From: Tritonibacter scottomollicae
GTDB lineage: Bacteria; Pseudomonadota; Alphaproteobacteria; Rhodobacterales; Rhodobacteraceae
Direction of reading: 5' to 3'
DNA length: 64,000 bases
NCBI RefSeq assembly: GCF_003003215.1
Contig: NZ_PVUF01000004.1
Location: 186,001 to 250,000 of the forward strand
In this document: positions 17,793-27,827 of the stretch, piece by piece
Numbering within the stretch: position 1 is the first letter of the stretch
Layout of the letters: the number at the start of each line of letters is the position of its first letter
Translations under genes and position numbers: made by a program
The notes under the pieces: model-generated
What the model saw: the letters and a program-made list of their open reading frames with translations, nothing else
Databases searched by the model: none
What the model was told of the DNA's origin: nothing

Positions 17793-17954
17793 TCACAGGC
17801 CGAGGTCGCGCAGCATGTGGTCGGACATATGCGACAGCTCACGGCGGGCGTGGCGGTGCAGCGCGTGCTGACTCGGGCCGCGTTTGTGCGTGGGGCGGGT
17901 AAAAAACCTGCTGATGGCGGCCCAAAGGCTCAGCTGTGCGATCATGGTGGTCAT
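17793..17954 (-). CDS. DUF1127-family small basic protein
   Basis: 53 residues from the ATG at 17954, preceded on the minus strand by AAGGAAG at proper spacing; the longer open frame upstream lacks one and runs into the LysR gene. The C-terminal RRELSHMSDHMLRDLGL matches DUF1127 (the YjiS type, with the L..LSD..L.DIGL pattern). Proteins of this type are small, basic and often stress-induced; some bind RNA or act in phosphate and carbon metabolism. It is divergent from the LysR gene. Confidence 0.75.
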   Translation of the reverse strand: MTTMIAQLSLWAAISRFFTRPTHKRGPSQHALHRHARRELSHMSDHMLRDLGL

Positions 17955-18046
17955 GGCAGTCTTCCTTGCGTGATGTCCCATAGATGTGTGCGTTGCAGCG
18001 GCAAATGACCAATTGAAACTCAAGGGGCTTGGTATAAGCTGCCCTA

Positions 18047-18946
18047 ATGGATAAAGCGAAATCCCCCCTACCACCCCTGCCTGCGGTGCGCGCCTTTGAG
18101 GCGGCGGCCCGGTTGGGCAGTTTCAGCCGCGCCGCGGAAGAGCTTGCGATGACGCAGGCGGCGGTCAGCTATCAGATCAAGCTGCTTGAGGATCGCGCCG
18201 GTCAGCCCCTGTTTCGGCGCCTGCCGCGTGGCGTGGTGCCAACAGCGGCGGGCAAGGCGCTGCAGCTGCAGGTTGGTGAGGCGCTGGACATGGTGCGTCG
18301 CGGCTGGGCAGAGGTGCGCGGTGGCGGTGGGCAGGAGCTGGTGATCAGCGCCATTGCCAGTTTCGCGGCCTTCATTCTGGGCCCGCGACTGGGTCTGTTT
18401 CAGGTCGCCCATCCCGGCATCACCACGCGGGTCGAGGTCAATCACCGTTACGTCGATCTGGAGGCAGGCGAGGCCAGCGTGGCCATTCGTGTCGGACATG
18501 GCAGCTGGCCCGGGTTGGCTGCGGACCTGTTGTTTCGCTCCAGCTATACGCCGTTACTGACCCCGGCCCTGATGGAGACCTATGGCCCGATCACGCAGCC
18601 AGAAGATCTGCTGCGGGTGCCCTTGGTGGATGCGGCTGATCCGGCCTGGGAGATGTGGTTCCGGGCGGCCGGTGTCGATTATGTTCCGCAGGCAGAACGG
18701 CACAGTCTGGGCACTCAGGTGCTGGAGGTGCAGGCGGCCTTGGCGGGGCATGGGGCTTGTCTGCTGACCCCGGCCTATGCCAGCGGCATGATCGCCAGCG
18801 GCGCGTTGGTGCAGCCGTTTGATCAGGTGACGGAGGATGATATCTCGGTGTGGCTGGCCTATCCGGAAGCGCGTCGCGCGGACCCTGCGGTTGCCGCCTT
18901 TCGCAACTGGCTGCTGGCAGAGGTTGCGGATTTCGACAGCAACTGA
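18047..18946 (+). CDS. LysR-family transcriptional regulator, GcvA-like
   Basis: 299 residues. The N-terminal helix-turn-helix (residues ~10-65: RAFEAAARLGSFSRAAEEL ... TQAAVSYQIKLLEDRAG) is typical of LysR regulators. The phrase LPPLPAVRAFEAAARLGSF and the following RLPRGV resemble the GcvA subgroup. Residues ~90-290 form the periplasmic-binding-like effector domain. It is divergent from the DUF1127 gene across 92 bp, the usual layout for a LysR target, so it may control that gene. The effector is not evident. Confidence 0.88.
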   Translation: MDKAKSPLPPLPAVRAFEAAARLGSFSRAAEELAMTQAAVSYQIKLLEDRAGQPLFRRLPRGVVPTAAGKALQLQVGEALDMVRRGWAEVRGGGGQELVISAIASFAAFILGPRLGLFQVAHPGITTRVEVNHRYVDLEAGEASVAIRVGHGSWPGLAADLLFRSSYTPLLTPALMETYGPITQPEDLLRVPLVDAADPAWEMWFRAAGVDYVPQAERHSLGTQVLEVQAALAGHGACLLTPAYASGMIASGALVQPFDQVTEDDISVWLAYPEARRADPAVAAFRNWLLAEVADFDSN

Positions 18947-18983
18947 GGCGGGTTGGATCGCAGTGCCTGTGTCAGGGCGCGTA

Positions 18984-20165
18984 TCAGGCGCTGGTGGCGA
19001 TGGCCTGTCCAGCGGCAAAACCGGAGGCCCAGGCCCATTGGAAGTTGTAGCCGCCGAGCCAGCCTGTGACATCCACCGCCTCGCCGATCGCATAGAGGCC
19101 GGGCTGGGCCTTGGCCTCCATCGTGCGCGAGGAGAGCGCGTCGGTGTCGATCCCGCCAAGGGTCACTTCGGCGGTGCGGTAGCCTTCGGTTCCTGTCGGT
19201 TTCAGGCGCCAGTTGTGCAGCCGGTCGCACAGCGCCTGCAAGGCGGCGTCGGACTGATCTGCAAGGCGTCCCTTTAGGCTGCCATCGGCGGCGAGGTCTT
19301 CGACCAGCCGGGCGGGCAGGTGGCGCGCAAGCTCGGTGGTCAGATCCTTGCGCCCGCTTTGCTGACGCTGGTCGCGCAGGGCGCTGAACAGGTCGAAGTC
19401 GGGCAACAGATGCGCGGTGATTTCCTCGCCTTCATGCCAGTAGCTGGAGATCTGCAGCACCGCCGGGCCCGACAGGCCACGATGGGTGAACAGCAGCGCC
19501 TCGTCAAAGCTGGTGCGCGCGTTCGACAGGCGCGCGGGCAGCGCGACGCCGGCCAGCGGCTTGAACCGGTCCGCGCCAAACGTGAAGGGCACGAGGCCGG
19601 GGCGGGTGTCCAGCACCGAGAGGTCGAATTGCTGTGCGATGTCATAGGCCAGCCCGGTGGCGCCCATCTTGGGGATTGATTTGCCGCCGGTGGCCAGCAC
19701 CAGGTTCTGCGCGGTGACGGTGATCGGTTTGCCTTCGCGCTCCAGCCGGACTGTGTATCCACCGGCGCCGTGGCGCACATCCACCACCGAGGTTTGCAGC
19801 CACAGATCCGCGCCCGCATCGCGCAGTTCTTTCACCAGCATGGCAACGATTTGGCGGGCCGAGTCATCGCAAAACAGCTGCCCGAGGGTTTTTTCGTGCC
19901 AGGCGATGCCGTAGCGGGTGACCAGGTCGATGAAATCCCACTGGGTGTAGCGGGCCATGGCCGATTTGCAGAAATGCGGGTTCTGCGAGATGTAGTTCTC
20001 GGGCGTGGCATACATATTGGTGAAGTTGCAGCGCCCGCCGCCGGAGATGCGGATTTTCTCGCCCGGGTTCTTGGCGTGATCCACCACCAGACAATCGCCG
20101 CCCGCATGAGCCGCACACATCATGCCAGCTGCGCCGGCGCCGAGAATCAGGGTCTTGATCTGCAT
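18984..20165 (-). CDS. HI0933/YhiN-type flavoprotein, NAD(P)/FAD-dependent oxidoreductase
   Basis: 393 residues from ATG 20165, which puts the FAD-binding fold at the N-terminus (QIKTLILGAGAAGMMCA); an ATG at 20174 is possible. Signatures of the HI0933 family: PGEKIRISGGGRCNFTN near residue 35-50, LVLATGGKSIPKMGATG, and the C-terminal GLYAIGEAVDVTGWLGGYNFQWAWASG with a final FAD contact. The family is widespread but of uncertain function. It is convergent with the LysR gene and divergent from ftsW, breaking the dcw cluster. Confidence 0.88.
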   Translation of the reverse strand: MQIKTLILGAGAAGMMCAAHAGGDCLVVDHAKNPGEKIRISGGGRCNFTNMYATPENYISQNPHFCKSAMARYTQWDFIDLVTRYGIAWHEKTLGQLFCDDSARQIVAMLVKELRDAGADLWLQTSVVDVRHGAGGYTVRLEREGKPITVTAQNLVLATGGKSIPKMGATGLAYDIAQQFDLSVLDTRPGLVPFTFGADRFKPLAGVALPARLSNARTSFDEALLFTHRGLSGPAVLQISSYWHEGEEITAHLLPDFDLFSALRDQRQQSGRKDLTTELARHLPARLVEDLAADGSLKGRLADQSDAALQALCDRLHNWRLKPTGTEGYRTAEVTLGGIDTDALSSRTMEAKAQPGLYAIGEAVDVTGWLGGYNFQWAWASGFAAGQAIATSA

Positions 20166-20388
20166 GAGCCGCATCGACCACGAAAGCTGTGTCCGCGCAA
20201 GCATCGCCGCTGCGGGCAATTGTGGTCGCTACGGGGCCGAACTGCGGTAATTTCCCGTGTGATCGGGGAGGAAGTGACTGGCCTGCGCAGCGTTATCAGG
20301 TTACACTTTATGTAATAAGTCCCGCAAATGGGACATTTTCGAGGCAAAACCGGCGCTGATTTCAGCGCCCAATCAAGGCAGTGAACCC

Positions 20389-21558
20389 ATGACTGAGATG
20401 GTCTATGGCGCGCTCCCCGCGCAAGAAGGGGAGCCGATTCTTCCCAAATGGTGGCGAACACTGGACAAGTGGACGATGACCTTTGTGGTCACATTGTTCA
20501 TTGTCGGGCTTCTGCTGGGCCTGGCGGCCTCGGTGCCGCTGGCGGCCCGCAACGGGTTTGACAATTTCCACTATGTGCAACGTCAGGCCTTCTTTGGCTG
20601 TACCGCGCTGGTGGCGATGGTGCTGACCTCGATGATGTCCCCGACACTGGTGCGACGGCTGGCTGTGATCGGATTTGTCTGTGCCTTTGTCGCGATGGCC
20701 TTGCTGCCGATCTTCGGCACCGATTTCGGCAAGGGGGCTGTGCGCTGGTACAGCCTTGGGTTTGCCTCGCTGCAACCGTCGGAATTCCTGAAGCCGGGCT
20801 TCATCGTGCTGGCCGCCTGGATGATCGCGGCGAGCCATCAGATCTATGGCCCGCCGGGCACCTTGCTGTCCTTTGGCCTGTGTCTGTCGGTGGTGATGCT
20901 GCTGGTGATGCAGCCGGACTTTGGTCAGGCCTGTCTGATCCTCTTTGGCTGGGGCGTGATGTATTTCGTCGCCGGGGCGCCGATGCTGCTGCTGGTGGGC
21001 ATGGCGGCTGTGGTGATTTTTGGCGGCGTTATCGCCTATTCCAACTCCGAACACTTTGCCCGTCGTATTGATGGCTTCCTGAGCCCGGATCTCGACCCGA
21101 CCACGCAGCTGGGCTATGCCACCAACGCCATTCGCGAGGGCGGCCTGTTTGGTGTTGGCGTCGGTGAGGGGCAGGTGAAATGGTCCCTGCCGGATGCGCA
21201 TACCGATTTCATTATCGCCGTGGCGGCCGAGGAATACGGGCTGGTGCTCGTGTCGATCATTATCTTCCTCTACGCCATGATCGTCGTGCGGTCGTTGTTC
21301 CGCCTGATGCGCGAGCGGGATACATTCATCCGTCTGGCGGGGGCCGGTCTGGCCTGCTCCTTTGGTGTTCAGGCGATGATCAACATGGGGGTTGCGGTGC
21401 GGCTTCTGCCCGCGAAAGGCATGACTTTGCCGTTCGTGAGCTATGGTGGCTCCTCCCTGATTGCAGGCGGCATCGCAATGGGTATGCTCCTGGCCTTCAC
21501 CCGGTCCCGACCTCAGGGCGAAATCGCGGACGCATTGCGCGGACGTGGGCGCGGATAA
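20389..21558 (+). CDS. ftsW: Septal peptidoglycan polymerase FtsW (SEDS family)
   Basis: 389 residues, about ten membrane segments. FtsW polymerises lipid II at the septum together with FtsI. SEDS motifs visible: KGAVRWYSLGFASLQPSEF with the catalytic-type W/R region, DFGQACLI, AHTDFIIAVAAEEYGL and LPFVSYGGSSLIAGG near the end. The cytoplasmic N-terminus is ~30 residues longer than minimal. murG follows after 46 bp. The gap upstream (20166-20388) should hold its promoter; none was assigned. Confidence 0.94.
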   Translation: MTEMVYGALPAQEGEPILPKWWRTLDKWTMTFVVTLFIVGLLLGLAASVPLAARNGFDNFHYVQRQAFFGCTALVAMVLTSMMSPTLVRRLAVIGFVCAFVAMALLPIFGTDFGKGAVRWYSLGFASLQPSEFLKPGFIVLAAWMIAASHQIYGPPGTLLSFGLCLSVVMLLVMQPDFGQACLILFGWGVMYFVAGAPMLLLVGMAAVVIFGGVIAYSNSEHFARRIDGFLSPDLDPTTQLGYATNAIREGGLFGVGVGEGQVKWSLPDAHTDFIIAVAAEEYGLVLVSIIIFLYAMIVVRSLFRLMRERDTFIRLAGAGLACSFGVQAMINMGVAVRLLPAKGMTLPFVSYGGSSLIAGGIAMGMLLAFTRSRPQGEIADALRGRGRG

Positions 21559-21604
21559 GAGAGGTGGGCCGGTCAACGGATAAGAACGCGAAGGCAGGCA
21601 CGAA

Positions 21605-22702
21605 ATGACACAGAAACTGCTCCTGATGGCGGCGGGCGGCACCGGGGGGCATATGTTCCCCGCGCAGGCGCTGGCAGAGGCGATGTTGCGCAAGGGCTGG
21701 CGGGTGAAGCTCTCCACCGATGCGCGCGGCGCGCGCTACACTGGCGGCTTTCCCCATTCGACCGAAATCTCCGAGGTGCCTTCGGCCACATTTGCCCGTG
21801 GCGGGCTGCTGGCCAAGGCGCTGGTGGGGCCGAAGATCCTGTCGGGCGTGGCGCAGATGGCACTGGACATGAGGCGCGACCGTCCCGATGCGGTGGTGGG
21901 CTTTGGCGGCTACCCGTCGATCCCGGCGCTGGGTGCGGCGACGCTGTTGGGCCTGCCACGGATGATCCACGAACAGAACGGCGTGCTGGGCAAGGTGAAC
22001 CGCAAGTTCGCCACGCGCGTGGCGCAGGTGGCCTGCGGTGTCTGGCCCACGGACCTGCCGGAGGGCGCGCAGGGCGTGCATGTGGGCAATCCGGTGCGCG
22101 GCGCGGTGCTGGAACGTCAGGGCGCGCCCTATATTCCGCCCGGGGATTACCCGATGTCGATCCTGGTGATCGGCGGCAGCCAGGGCGCACGCATCCTGTC
22201 CGACGTGGTGCCAGAAGCAATTCTGGCCCTGCCACCCGAGCTGCGCCAGCATATGCGGATCAGCCACCAGGCGCGCGGCGAGGATGAGGCGCGGGTGGCC
22301 AAGGTCTATGCCGACAATGGTATTGATGCCGACGTGCAGCCGTTCTTTACCGATGTGCCGTCGCGCATTTCCGAGGCGCAGCTGGTGATATCGCGCTCGG
22401 GTGCGTCGTCGATTGCCGATATTTCCGTCATCGGGCGGCCCTCGATCCTGATCCCGCTGGCCTCGGCCGCTGGCGATCACCAGACCGCCAATGCGCGCGG
22501 GCTGGTTGAGGCCGGAGGTGCCATCCGCATCCCCGAAAGCGCCCTTGACAGCAACAGCCTTGCAGAGCAGATCGCCGCTGTTCTGACCCATCCGCAAGGG
22601 GCCACCCAGATGGCCAATGCGGCGATGAACGCCGGAATACCCGATGCCACGGACCGTCTCGTGGCGCTTGTTGAACACTTGTCCGAGGAAGCTGCCCCAT
22701 GA
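21605..22702 (+). CDS. murG: Lipid II synthase MurG (GlcNAc transferase)
   Basis: 365 residues, GT-B glycosyltransferase. MurG adds GlcNAc to lipid I on the inner face of the membrane. The N-terminal [14 protein letters not shown], the lid region [18 protein letters not shown] and the sugar-nucleotide site [11 protein letters not shown] ... [15 protein letters not shown] are all in place. It overlaps murC by ATGA. Confidence 0.96.
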   Translation: MTQKLLLMAAGGTGGHMFPAQALAEAMLRKGWRVKLSTDARGARYTGGFPHSTEISEVPSATFARGGLLAKALVGPKILSGVAQMALDMRRDRPDAVVGFGGYPSIPALGAATLLGLPRMIHEQNGVLGKVNRKFATRVAQVACGVWPTDLPEGAQGVHVGNPVRGAVLERQGAPYIPPGDYPMSILVIGGSQGARILSDVVPEAILALPPELRQHMRISHQARGEDEARVAKVYADNGIDADVQPFFTDVPSRISEAQLVISRSGASSIADISVIGRPSILIPLASAAGDHQTANARGLVEAGGAIRIPESALDSNSLAEQIAAVLTHPQGATQMANAAMNAGIPDATDRLVALVEHLSEEAAP

Positions 22703-24108
22703 CACCTGCCACCAAACTGCCCGGCGACGTCGGCCCGATCCATTTTGTCGGTATCGGTGGCATCGGCATGTCCGGCATCGCCGAAGTGCTGTTGAACCTT
22801 GGCTATGTGGTGCAGGGGTCCGACCTGAAGTCCTCCAAGATCACCCAGCGGCTGGAAACCCTCGGGGCCACCGTGTTCGAGGGCCAGCGGGCCGAGAACC
22901 TGGAAAACGCCGAGGTGGTTGTGATTTCCTCCGCCATCAAACCCGGCAATGCCGAGCTGGACGAGGCGCGCGCGCGAGGCCTGCCGGTGGTGCGCCGGGC
23001 CGAGATGCTGGCGGAGCTGATGCGGCTCAAGTCCAACATCGCCATCGGCGGCACCCACGGCAAGACCACCACCACCACCATGATGGCCGAGCTGATGGTC
23101 GCGGGCGGCTTTGATCCCACCGTGGTCAACGGCGGCATTATTCATGCCTATGGCTCCAACGCGCGGATGGGGCAGGGCGAGTGGATGGTGGTCGAGGCCG
23201 ACGAGAGTGACGGCACCTTCAACCGGCTGCCCGCCACCATCGCCGTGGTGACCAATATCGACCCCGAGCATATGGAGCATTGGGGCGACTTTGATCGCCT
23301 GCGCGACGGGTTTTATGAGTTTGTCTCCAATATTCCCTTTTACGGTCTTGCGGTTTGCTGCACCGACCACGCCGAGGTGCAGGCGCTGGTGGGGCGGATT
23401 TCGGATCGCCGCGTGGTGACCTATGGCTTTAACGCGCAGGCGGACGTACGTGCGGTGAACCTGACCTACAAAGGCGGGGTGGCGCATTTCGACGTGCTGC
23501 TGCAGGCCGAAGGGCAGAAGATCGAAGGCTGCACCCTGCCGATGCCGGGCGATCACAACGTCTCCAACGCGCTGTCGGCGGTGGCGGTGTGCCGTCATCT
23601 GGGCATGAAGCTCGATGAGATCCGCACCGCGCTGGCGGCCTTTGGCGGCGTGAACCGGCGCTTCACCAAGGTGGGCGAAGTCGACGGCGTCACCATCATC
23701 GACGATTACGGCCACCACCCGGTGGAGATTGCCGCCGTGTTGAAGGCGGCGCGTCAGGCCATCGGCAGTGAGGGTGAGGGCCGTGTTATCGCGGTGCATC
23801 AGCCCCACCGGTATTCGCGCCTGTCGAGCCTGTTCGATGATTTCTGCGCCTGTTTCAATGACGCCGATGTGGTCGCCATCGCCGAGGTCTTTGCCGCCGG
23901 TGAAGACCCCATCGAAGGCGCGGGCCGCGACGATCTGGTGGCGGGGCTGATCCGCCATGGTCACCGCCATGCGCGCGCGATCCTCAACGAGGACGACCTG
24001 CTGCGGCTGGTGCGCGAACAAGCCCGCCCCGGCGACATGGTTGTCTGCCTCGGCGCTGGTACGATTTCCGCCTGGGCGAACGGGCTGCCCGAAAGGCTGC
24101 AGGGATGA
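22699..24108 (+). CDS. murC: UDP-MurNAc:L-alanine ligase MurC
   Basis: 469 residues. MurC adds the first stem residue, L-alanine. The N-terminal fold has [17 protein letters not shown]; the ATP loop is [21 protein letters not shown] and [10 protein letters not shown] are the Mur-C-specific motifs. Starts inside the end of murG (4-nt overlap). Two small membrane-protein genes follow instead of murB directly. Confidence 0.96.
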   Translation: MTPATKLPGDVGPIHFVGIGGIGMSGIAEVLLNLGYVVQGSDLKSSKITQRLETLGATVFEGQRAENLENAEVVVISSAIKPGNAELDEARARGLPVVRRAEMLAELMRLKSNIAIGGTHGKTTTTTMMAELMVAGGFDPTVVNGGIIHAYGSNARMGQGEWMVVEADESDGTFNRLPATIAVVTNIDPEHMEHWGDFDRLRDGFYEFVSNIPFYGLAVCCTDHAEVQALVGRISDRRVVTYGFNAQADVRAVNLTYKGGVAHFDVLLQAEGQKIEGCTLPMPGDHNVSNALSAVAVCRHLGMKLDEIRTALAAFGGVNRRFTKVGEVDGVTIIDDYGHHPVEIAAVLKAARQAIGSEGEGRVIAVHQPHRYSRLSSLFDDFCACFNDADVVAIAEVFAAGEDPIEGAGRDDLVAGLIRHGHRHARAILNEDDLLRLVREQARPGDMVVCLGAGTISAWANGLPERLQG

Positions 24109-24151
24109 GGCGGCGCGCACTCCGGCCCGTGGTGGCAGAGGGGAGGGACGC

Positions 24152-24415
24152 ATGATGTCGTTCTCGCTCCTTGCCGCCGTGGTCTGGGTGCTCTGCGCCA
24201 GCGTGGTGGCGTTCCTGCCACTGCGCTATCAGCGTCCGCCGGGACTGCTGTTGCTCTTGGTGGCGCCGCTGTTGATCTGGCTGCTGTATCGTGATTTCGG
24301 CCTGCTGGCGGCGGGCTTTGGCCTGTTTGCGCTGCTGTCGATGTTTCGCAAGCCGCTCTCCGCCTTGCTGCGTCGCGCTGCTGTTGGGTGCGAGACCGGA
24401 GGGCCACGCCCATGA
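24152..24415 (+). CDS. Small membrane protein, DUF2484-like (first of a tandem pair)
   Basis: 87 residues from ATG 24152 (GGGAGGG upstream, 24141-24147). Two to three hydrophobic segments (SLLAAVVWVLCASVVAFL, GLLLLLVAPLLIWLLY, GLLAAGFGLFALLSMF) and a basic tail. It aligns by eye with the next gene product in spacing of hydrophobic blocks and of the final KPLSALLRR/WPVIYLVRW region, so the two look like paralogues. Small proteins of this kind between murC and murB are typical of Rhodobacteraceae. Role unknown, possibly tied to envelope synthesis by context. Confidence 0.7.
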   Translation: MMSFSLLAAVVWVLCASVVAFLPLRYQRPPGLLLLLVAPLLIWLLYRDFGLLAAGFGLFALLSMFRKPLSALLRRAAVGCETGGPRP

Positions 24416-24660
24416 ATACCTCCCTGATCCTGGCCTGTCTCTGGGTGGTGCTGGCCAACCTGCTGGCGATGATCCCGTCAAAGGACAACCACTGGTCCCG
24501 CGCGTATGTGCTGATTGCCATTGGCATTCCGCTCCTTGGCTATGTGACCTATGAGAACGGCCCCTGGTGGGGGCTGGCGATGCTGGTCGCAGGCATGTCG
24601 ATCCTGCGCTGGCCGGTGATCTATCTGGTACGCTGGCTGCGCGGTGTGCGGCGCGGGTAG
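24412..24660 (+). CDS. DUF2484-family small membrane protein
   Basis: 82 residues from ATG 24412 with GGAGGG (24398-24403) 8 nt upstream; the start overlaps the previous stop (ATGA). The pattern LILACLWVVLANLLAMIPSKD, then YVLIAIGIPLLGYVTYENGPWWGL, then SILRWPVIYLVRWLR matches what I know as DUF2484, found in Rhodobacteraceae dcw clusters. Two or three membrane helices and a basic C-terminus. No known function. It is followed by a 154-bp gap and murB. Confidence 0.75.
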   Translation: MNTSLILACLWVVLANLLAMIPSKDNHWSRAYVLIAIGIPLLGYVTYENGPWWGLAMLVAGMSILRWPVIYLVRWLRGVRRG

Positions 24661-24814
24661 GCGGAGGCCGTCTGGTCTACGGTCCTCGACACGCGCTATG
24701 CGGCGCAGATCCAAAGGCGGCGAAACACGCGCAAACGGCAGGCGGAGTGGGCTCTGGGGTTTTCCTTCGCGCGGGCATGGCCTAAACCCACGTCGAAACC
24801 AGAAGTGAGCCGTG

Positions 24815-25741
24815 ATGACCGATCTTCCAGCCGTGCGCGGGCGCCTGACGCCGAACCGAGACCTCTGTGACCTCACATGGCTGCGTGTGGGCGGGCCTGC
24901 GGATTATCTGTTCCAGCCCGCCGATCTACAGGACTTGCAGGATTTCCTGCGGGATCTGCCAGCGGATGTGGAGGTTTTCCCCATGGGGGTGGGGTCGAAC
25001 CTGATCGTGCGGGATGGTGGCTTGCGGGCCGTGGTGATCCGGCTGGGGCGCGGTTTCAACGCGATCGAGGTCGAAGGCGACACCGTGACCGCAGGCGCGG
25101 CGGCGCTGGACGGCCATGTGGCGCGCAAGGCCGCAGAGGCGGGTGTCGATCTGACCTTTCTGCGCACCATTCCCGGCAGTATCGGCGGGGCGGTGCGGAT
25201 GAACGCGGGCTGCTATGGCGCTTATGTAGCGGATGTCTTTGTCTCGGCTCAGGTGGTGCTGCGGGATGGCAGCGTAAAGACCCTGACGGCGGAAGATCTG
25301 CAGTTCGAGTATCGCCAGACCGACCTGCCGGAGGGCGCCGTTCTGGTGTCGGCCACCCTGCGCGGACCTGCGGGCGCGCCCGAAGCGCTGGCGGCGCGCA
25401 TGGAGGAGCAGCTGCGCAAGCGCGACGAAAGCCAGCCCACCAAGGAGCGTTCGGCAGGATCGACATTCCGCAATCCGGCGGGATTTTCCTCGACCGGCAA
25501 GGCCGATGACGTGATGGACCTCAAGGCCTGGAAGGTGATCGACAACGCCGGCCTGCGTGGCGCGACCCTTGGCGGGGCGCAGATGAGTGAGAAGCATTCC
25601 AACTTCATGATTAACACCGGTGGCGCAACCGCCGCAGATTTGGAACAGTTGGGCGAAAATGTGCGAAAAAAGGTTTACGCGGACTCCGGCATTTGGCTAA
25701 AGTGGGAAATCATGCGTATAGGCGATCCCAAGCGAGTGTGA
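24815..25741 (+). CDS. murB: UDP-N-acetylenolpyruvoylglucosamine reductase MurB
   Basis: 308 residues from ATG 24815; a GTG directly before it (24812) would add one residue. MurB reduces the enolpyruvyl group to make UDP-MurNAc using FAD and NADPH. Signatures: [25 protein letters not shown] (FAD loop), [19 protein letters not shown] and the catalytic-Ser region [12 protein letters not shown] normal length for the shorter MurB class of alphaproteobacteria. Confidence 0.95.
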   Translation: MTDLPAVRGRLTPNRDLCDLTWLRVGGPADYLFQPADLQDLQDFLRDLPADVEVFPMGVGSNLIVRDGGLRAVVIRLGRGFNAIEVEGDTVTAGAAALDGHVARKAAEAGVDLTFLRTIPGSIGGAVRMNAGCYGAYVADVFVSAQVVLRDGSVKTLTAEDLQFEYRQTDLPEGAVLVSATLRGPAGAPEALAARMEEQLRKRDESQPTKERSAGSTFRNPAGFSSTGKADDVMDLKAWKVIDNAGLRGATLGGAQMSEKHSNFMINTGGATAADLEQLGENVRKKVYADSGIWLKWEIMRIGDPKRV

Positions 25742-26018
25742 TCCAGGAAAATTCAGCGATTTCAATAACCTGACCCGGTGCGGCCAATTTGCGTCCCGTC
25801 AGGTTTGCGCAAGCGCAGATGCTGAAGTCCCGAACATGCGGGAAACTTGGTGAACAGCCTTTGTGTTTTGGCCCTGTCACGGGGCGCGCAGGTGTGATGT
25901 TGCCATCGGGATGCAGGTCCCATGGTGTTGAAGGCCGAGGTCTTTGCGGGAGCCGGAAAACCGGCACCGGAATAATTATAAAGGGCAACAATGCCCGGTA
26001 GAAATTGAGGCAGTGATC

Positions 26019-26939
26019 GTGGGTGGAGCGAGCAGAACACTCCCGAAGGTTGCGATGTTGATGGGTGGCCCCTCCGCCGAGCGGGAGGTGTCTCTGTCCA
26101 CGGGGCGTGAATGCGCCGGCGCACTGAGGGGAGAAGGCTACGAGGTGGTCGAGGTCGATGCAGGCCCGGACCTTGTGGCGCAACTGCAGGACATCAAGCC
26201 GGATGTGGTTTTCAACGCGCTGCACGGCCGTTGGGGCGAGGACGGCTGTGTGCAGGGCATTCTGGAATGGATGCGCATTCCCTATACGCATTCCGGTGTG
26301 CTGGCCTCGGCGCTGGCGATGGACAAGGAACGCTCCAAGGCGACCTATCGCACCGCCGGTCTGCCGGTGGTGGACAGCGTGATCGCCGCCAAGGACGAGG
26401 TGATGGCGCGCCATGTGATCGCGCCGCCCTATGTGGTGAAGCCCAACAACGAAGGCTCCTCTGTCGGGATCTATATCGTGCATGAGGCGGCCAACAGCCC
26501 GCCGCAGCTGTCCCAGGAAATGCCCGCGCAGGTAATGGTGGAGACCTATGCGCCGGGGCGCGAGTTGACGGTCACGGTGATGGGAGAGCGGGCGCTTTGC
26601 GTGACGGATATCATCACCGATGGCTGGTATGACTACGAGGCGAAATATGCCGACGGTGGTTCGCGCCACGTGTTGCCCGCCGAGGTCCCCGAAGAGATCA
26701 CCCAGCTGTGTCTCGACTATGCGATCCGCGCGCATGACGTGCTGGGCTGCCGGGGCCTGTCACGCACCGATTTCCGCTGGGATGAGGCGCGTGGCACCGA
26801 CGGGCTGATCCTGCTTGAAACCAACACGCAGCCGGGCATGACGCCAACCTCGCTGACACCTGAGCAGGCGCAGCATTGCGGTCTGAGCTTTGGCCAGCTG
26901 TGTGCCTGGCTGGTGGAGGATGCCTCATGCGAGCGCTGA
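26019..26939 (+). CDS. ddl: D-alanine-D-alanine ligase
   Basis: 306 residues from GTG 26019, chosen because GAGG (26007-26010) is 8 nt upstream and the length then matches the family; the frame is open to 25944 but that part lies in non-conserved DNA. Ddl joins two D-alanines for MurF. Seen: [16 protein letters not shown], the ATP-grasp region [17 protein letters not shown], and [14 protein letters not shown] at the metal site. It overlaps ftsQ by 13 nt. The 277-bp gap upstream probably holds a promoter, not resolved. Confidence 0.94.
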   Translation: MGGASRTLPKVAMLMGGPSAEREVSLSTGRECAGALRGEGYEVVEVDAGPDLVAQLQDIKPDVVFNALHGRWGEDGCVQGILEWMRIPYTHSGVLASALAMDKERSKATYRTAGLPVVDSVIAAKDEVMARHVIAPPYVVKPNNEGSSVGIYIVHEAANSPPQLSQEMPAQVMVETYAPGRELTVTVMGERALCVTDIITDGWYDYEAKYADGGSRHVLPAEVPEEITQLCLDYAIRAHDVLGCRGLSRTDFRWDEARGTDGLILLETNTQPGMTPTSLTPEQAQHCGLSFGQLCAWLVEDASCER

Positions 26940-27826
26940 CATCACGCAGGTCCAAAGCACATGCGGCCGAGAACAAGGCCGATCCGGCACCGTCGCGTCT
27001 GAAGTATCGTGTTCAGCGCTGGATGCTGACGCCGGGTATCCGCATGGGGCTGCGCGTGGGGCTTCCGGTCTGCGCGGTGCTGGCTGCTGCCGGGGGCTAC
27101 CTGGCGAGCGAGGCGCGGCGCGACCATCTGGTCGGACTTTATACCGAGGCCCGTGCGGCCTTTGAGACGCGGCCTGAGTTCATGGTCAACGTGATGGCCA
27201 TCGACGGCGCAGGGGAGAGCGTGGCGACGGACATCCGCGAGGTGACCTCGCTGGATCTGCCGCTCAGCTCGTTTGATCTGGACCTCGCGGCCATTCGCGA
27301 TCTGATCGTCGGGCTGGACCCGGTGAAAACCGCAGCCGTGCGCATTCGTCCCGGCGGCATTCTGCAGGTGGATGTGGTGGAGCGTCAGCCCGCCATCGTC
27401 TGGCGCAGCCGAGACGGGCTGGCTCTGCTGGATGAAACGGGCGCTTTTGTCGCCGAGCTGGGCCAGCGCGGGTTGCATCCCAACCTGCCATTGATTGCGG
27501 GCAGGGGCGCGGACCGGGCTGCCGTGGAGGCGCTGAAGCTGTTTGCAGCCGCGCGTCCCCTGGGGGAACGCCTGCGCGGCATTGTTCGTGTGGGGGAGCG
27601 GCGCTGGGATGTGGTGCTGGACCGTGGCCAGCGCATTCAGTTGCCGGTTGAACGCCCGGTTGCGGCGTTGGAGCGTGTGATCGCTGTCAGCGAAGTGAAG
27701 GACCTATTGGAACGGGATGTGGCGATCGTGGACTTGCGCCTGCCGACCCGTCTGACCGTGCGGATGAACGCGCCAGCCGTTGAGGACTGGTGGCGCATTC
27801 GCCAATTGAACGAGAGCTCTTATTGA
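26927..27826 (+). CDS. ftsQ: Cell division protein FtsQ
   Basis: 299 residues from ATG 26927. A basic cytoplasmic tail, one membrane segment (about residues 44-62, [17 protein letters not shown] region), a POTRA-like region with [16 protein letters not shown] and VAAVRIRPG-type strands, then the beta domain with ERQPAIVWR. FtsQ links FtsL/FtsB to the divisome. It overlaps the end of ddl by 13 nt and ends 1 bp before ftsA, the standard ddl-ftsQ-ftsA-ftsZ order. Confidence 0.92.
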   Translation: MRALTSRRSKAHAAENKADPAPSRLKYRVQRWMLTPGIRMGLRVGLPVCAVLAAAGGYLASEARRDHLVGLYTEARAAFETRPEFMVNVMAIDGAGESVATDIREVTSLDLPLSSFDLDLAAIRDLIVGLDPVKTAAVRIRPGGILQVDVVERQPAIVWRSRDGLALLDETGAFVAELGQRGLHPNLPLIAGRGADRAAVEALKLFAAARPLGERLRGIVRVGERRWDVVLDRGQRIQLPVERPVAALERVIAVSEVKDLLERDVAIVDLRLPTRLTVRMNAPAVEDWWRIRQLNESSY

Positions 27827-27827
27827 T

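Noticed and set aside
22477-24153. 558-codon open frame on the minus strand opposite murC
   Set aside because: Antisense of a clear Mur ligase, His/Gly/Ala-rich low-complexity translation, no motif.
25742-26018. N-terminal extension of ddl to 25944
   Set aside because: The added residues do not resemble Ddl and a GAGG site points to GTG 26019.
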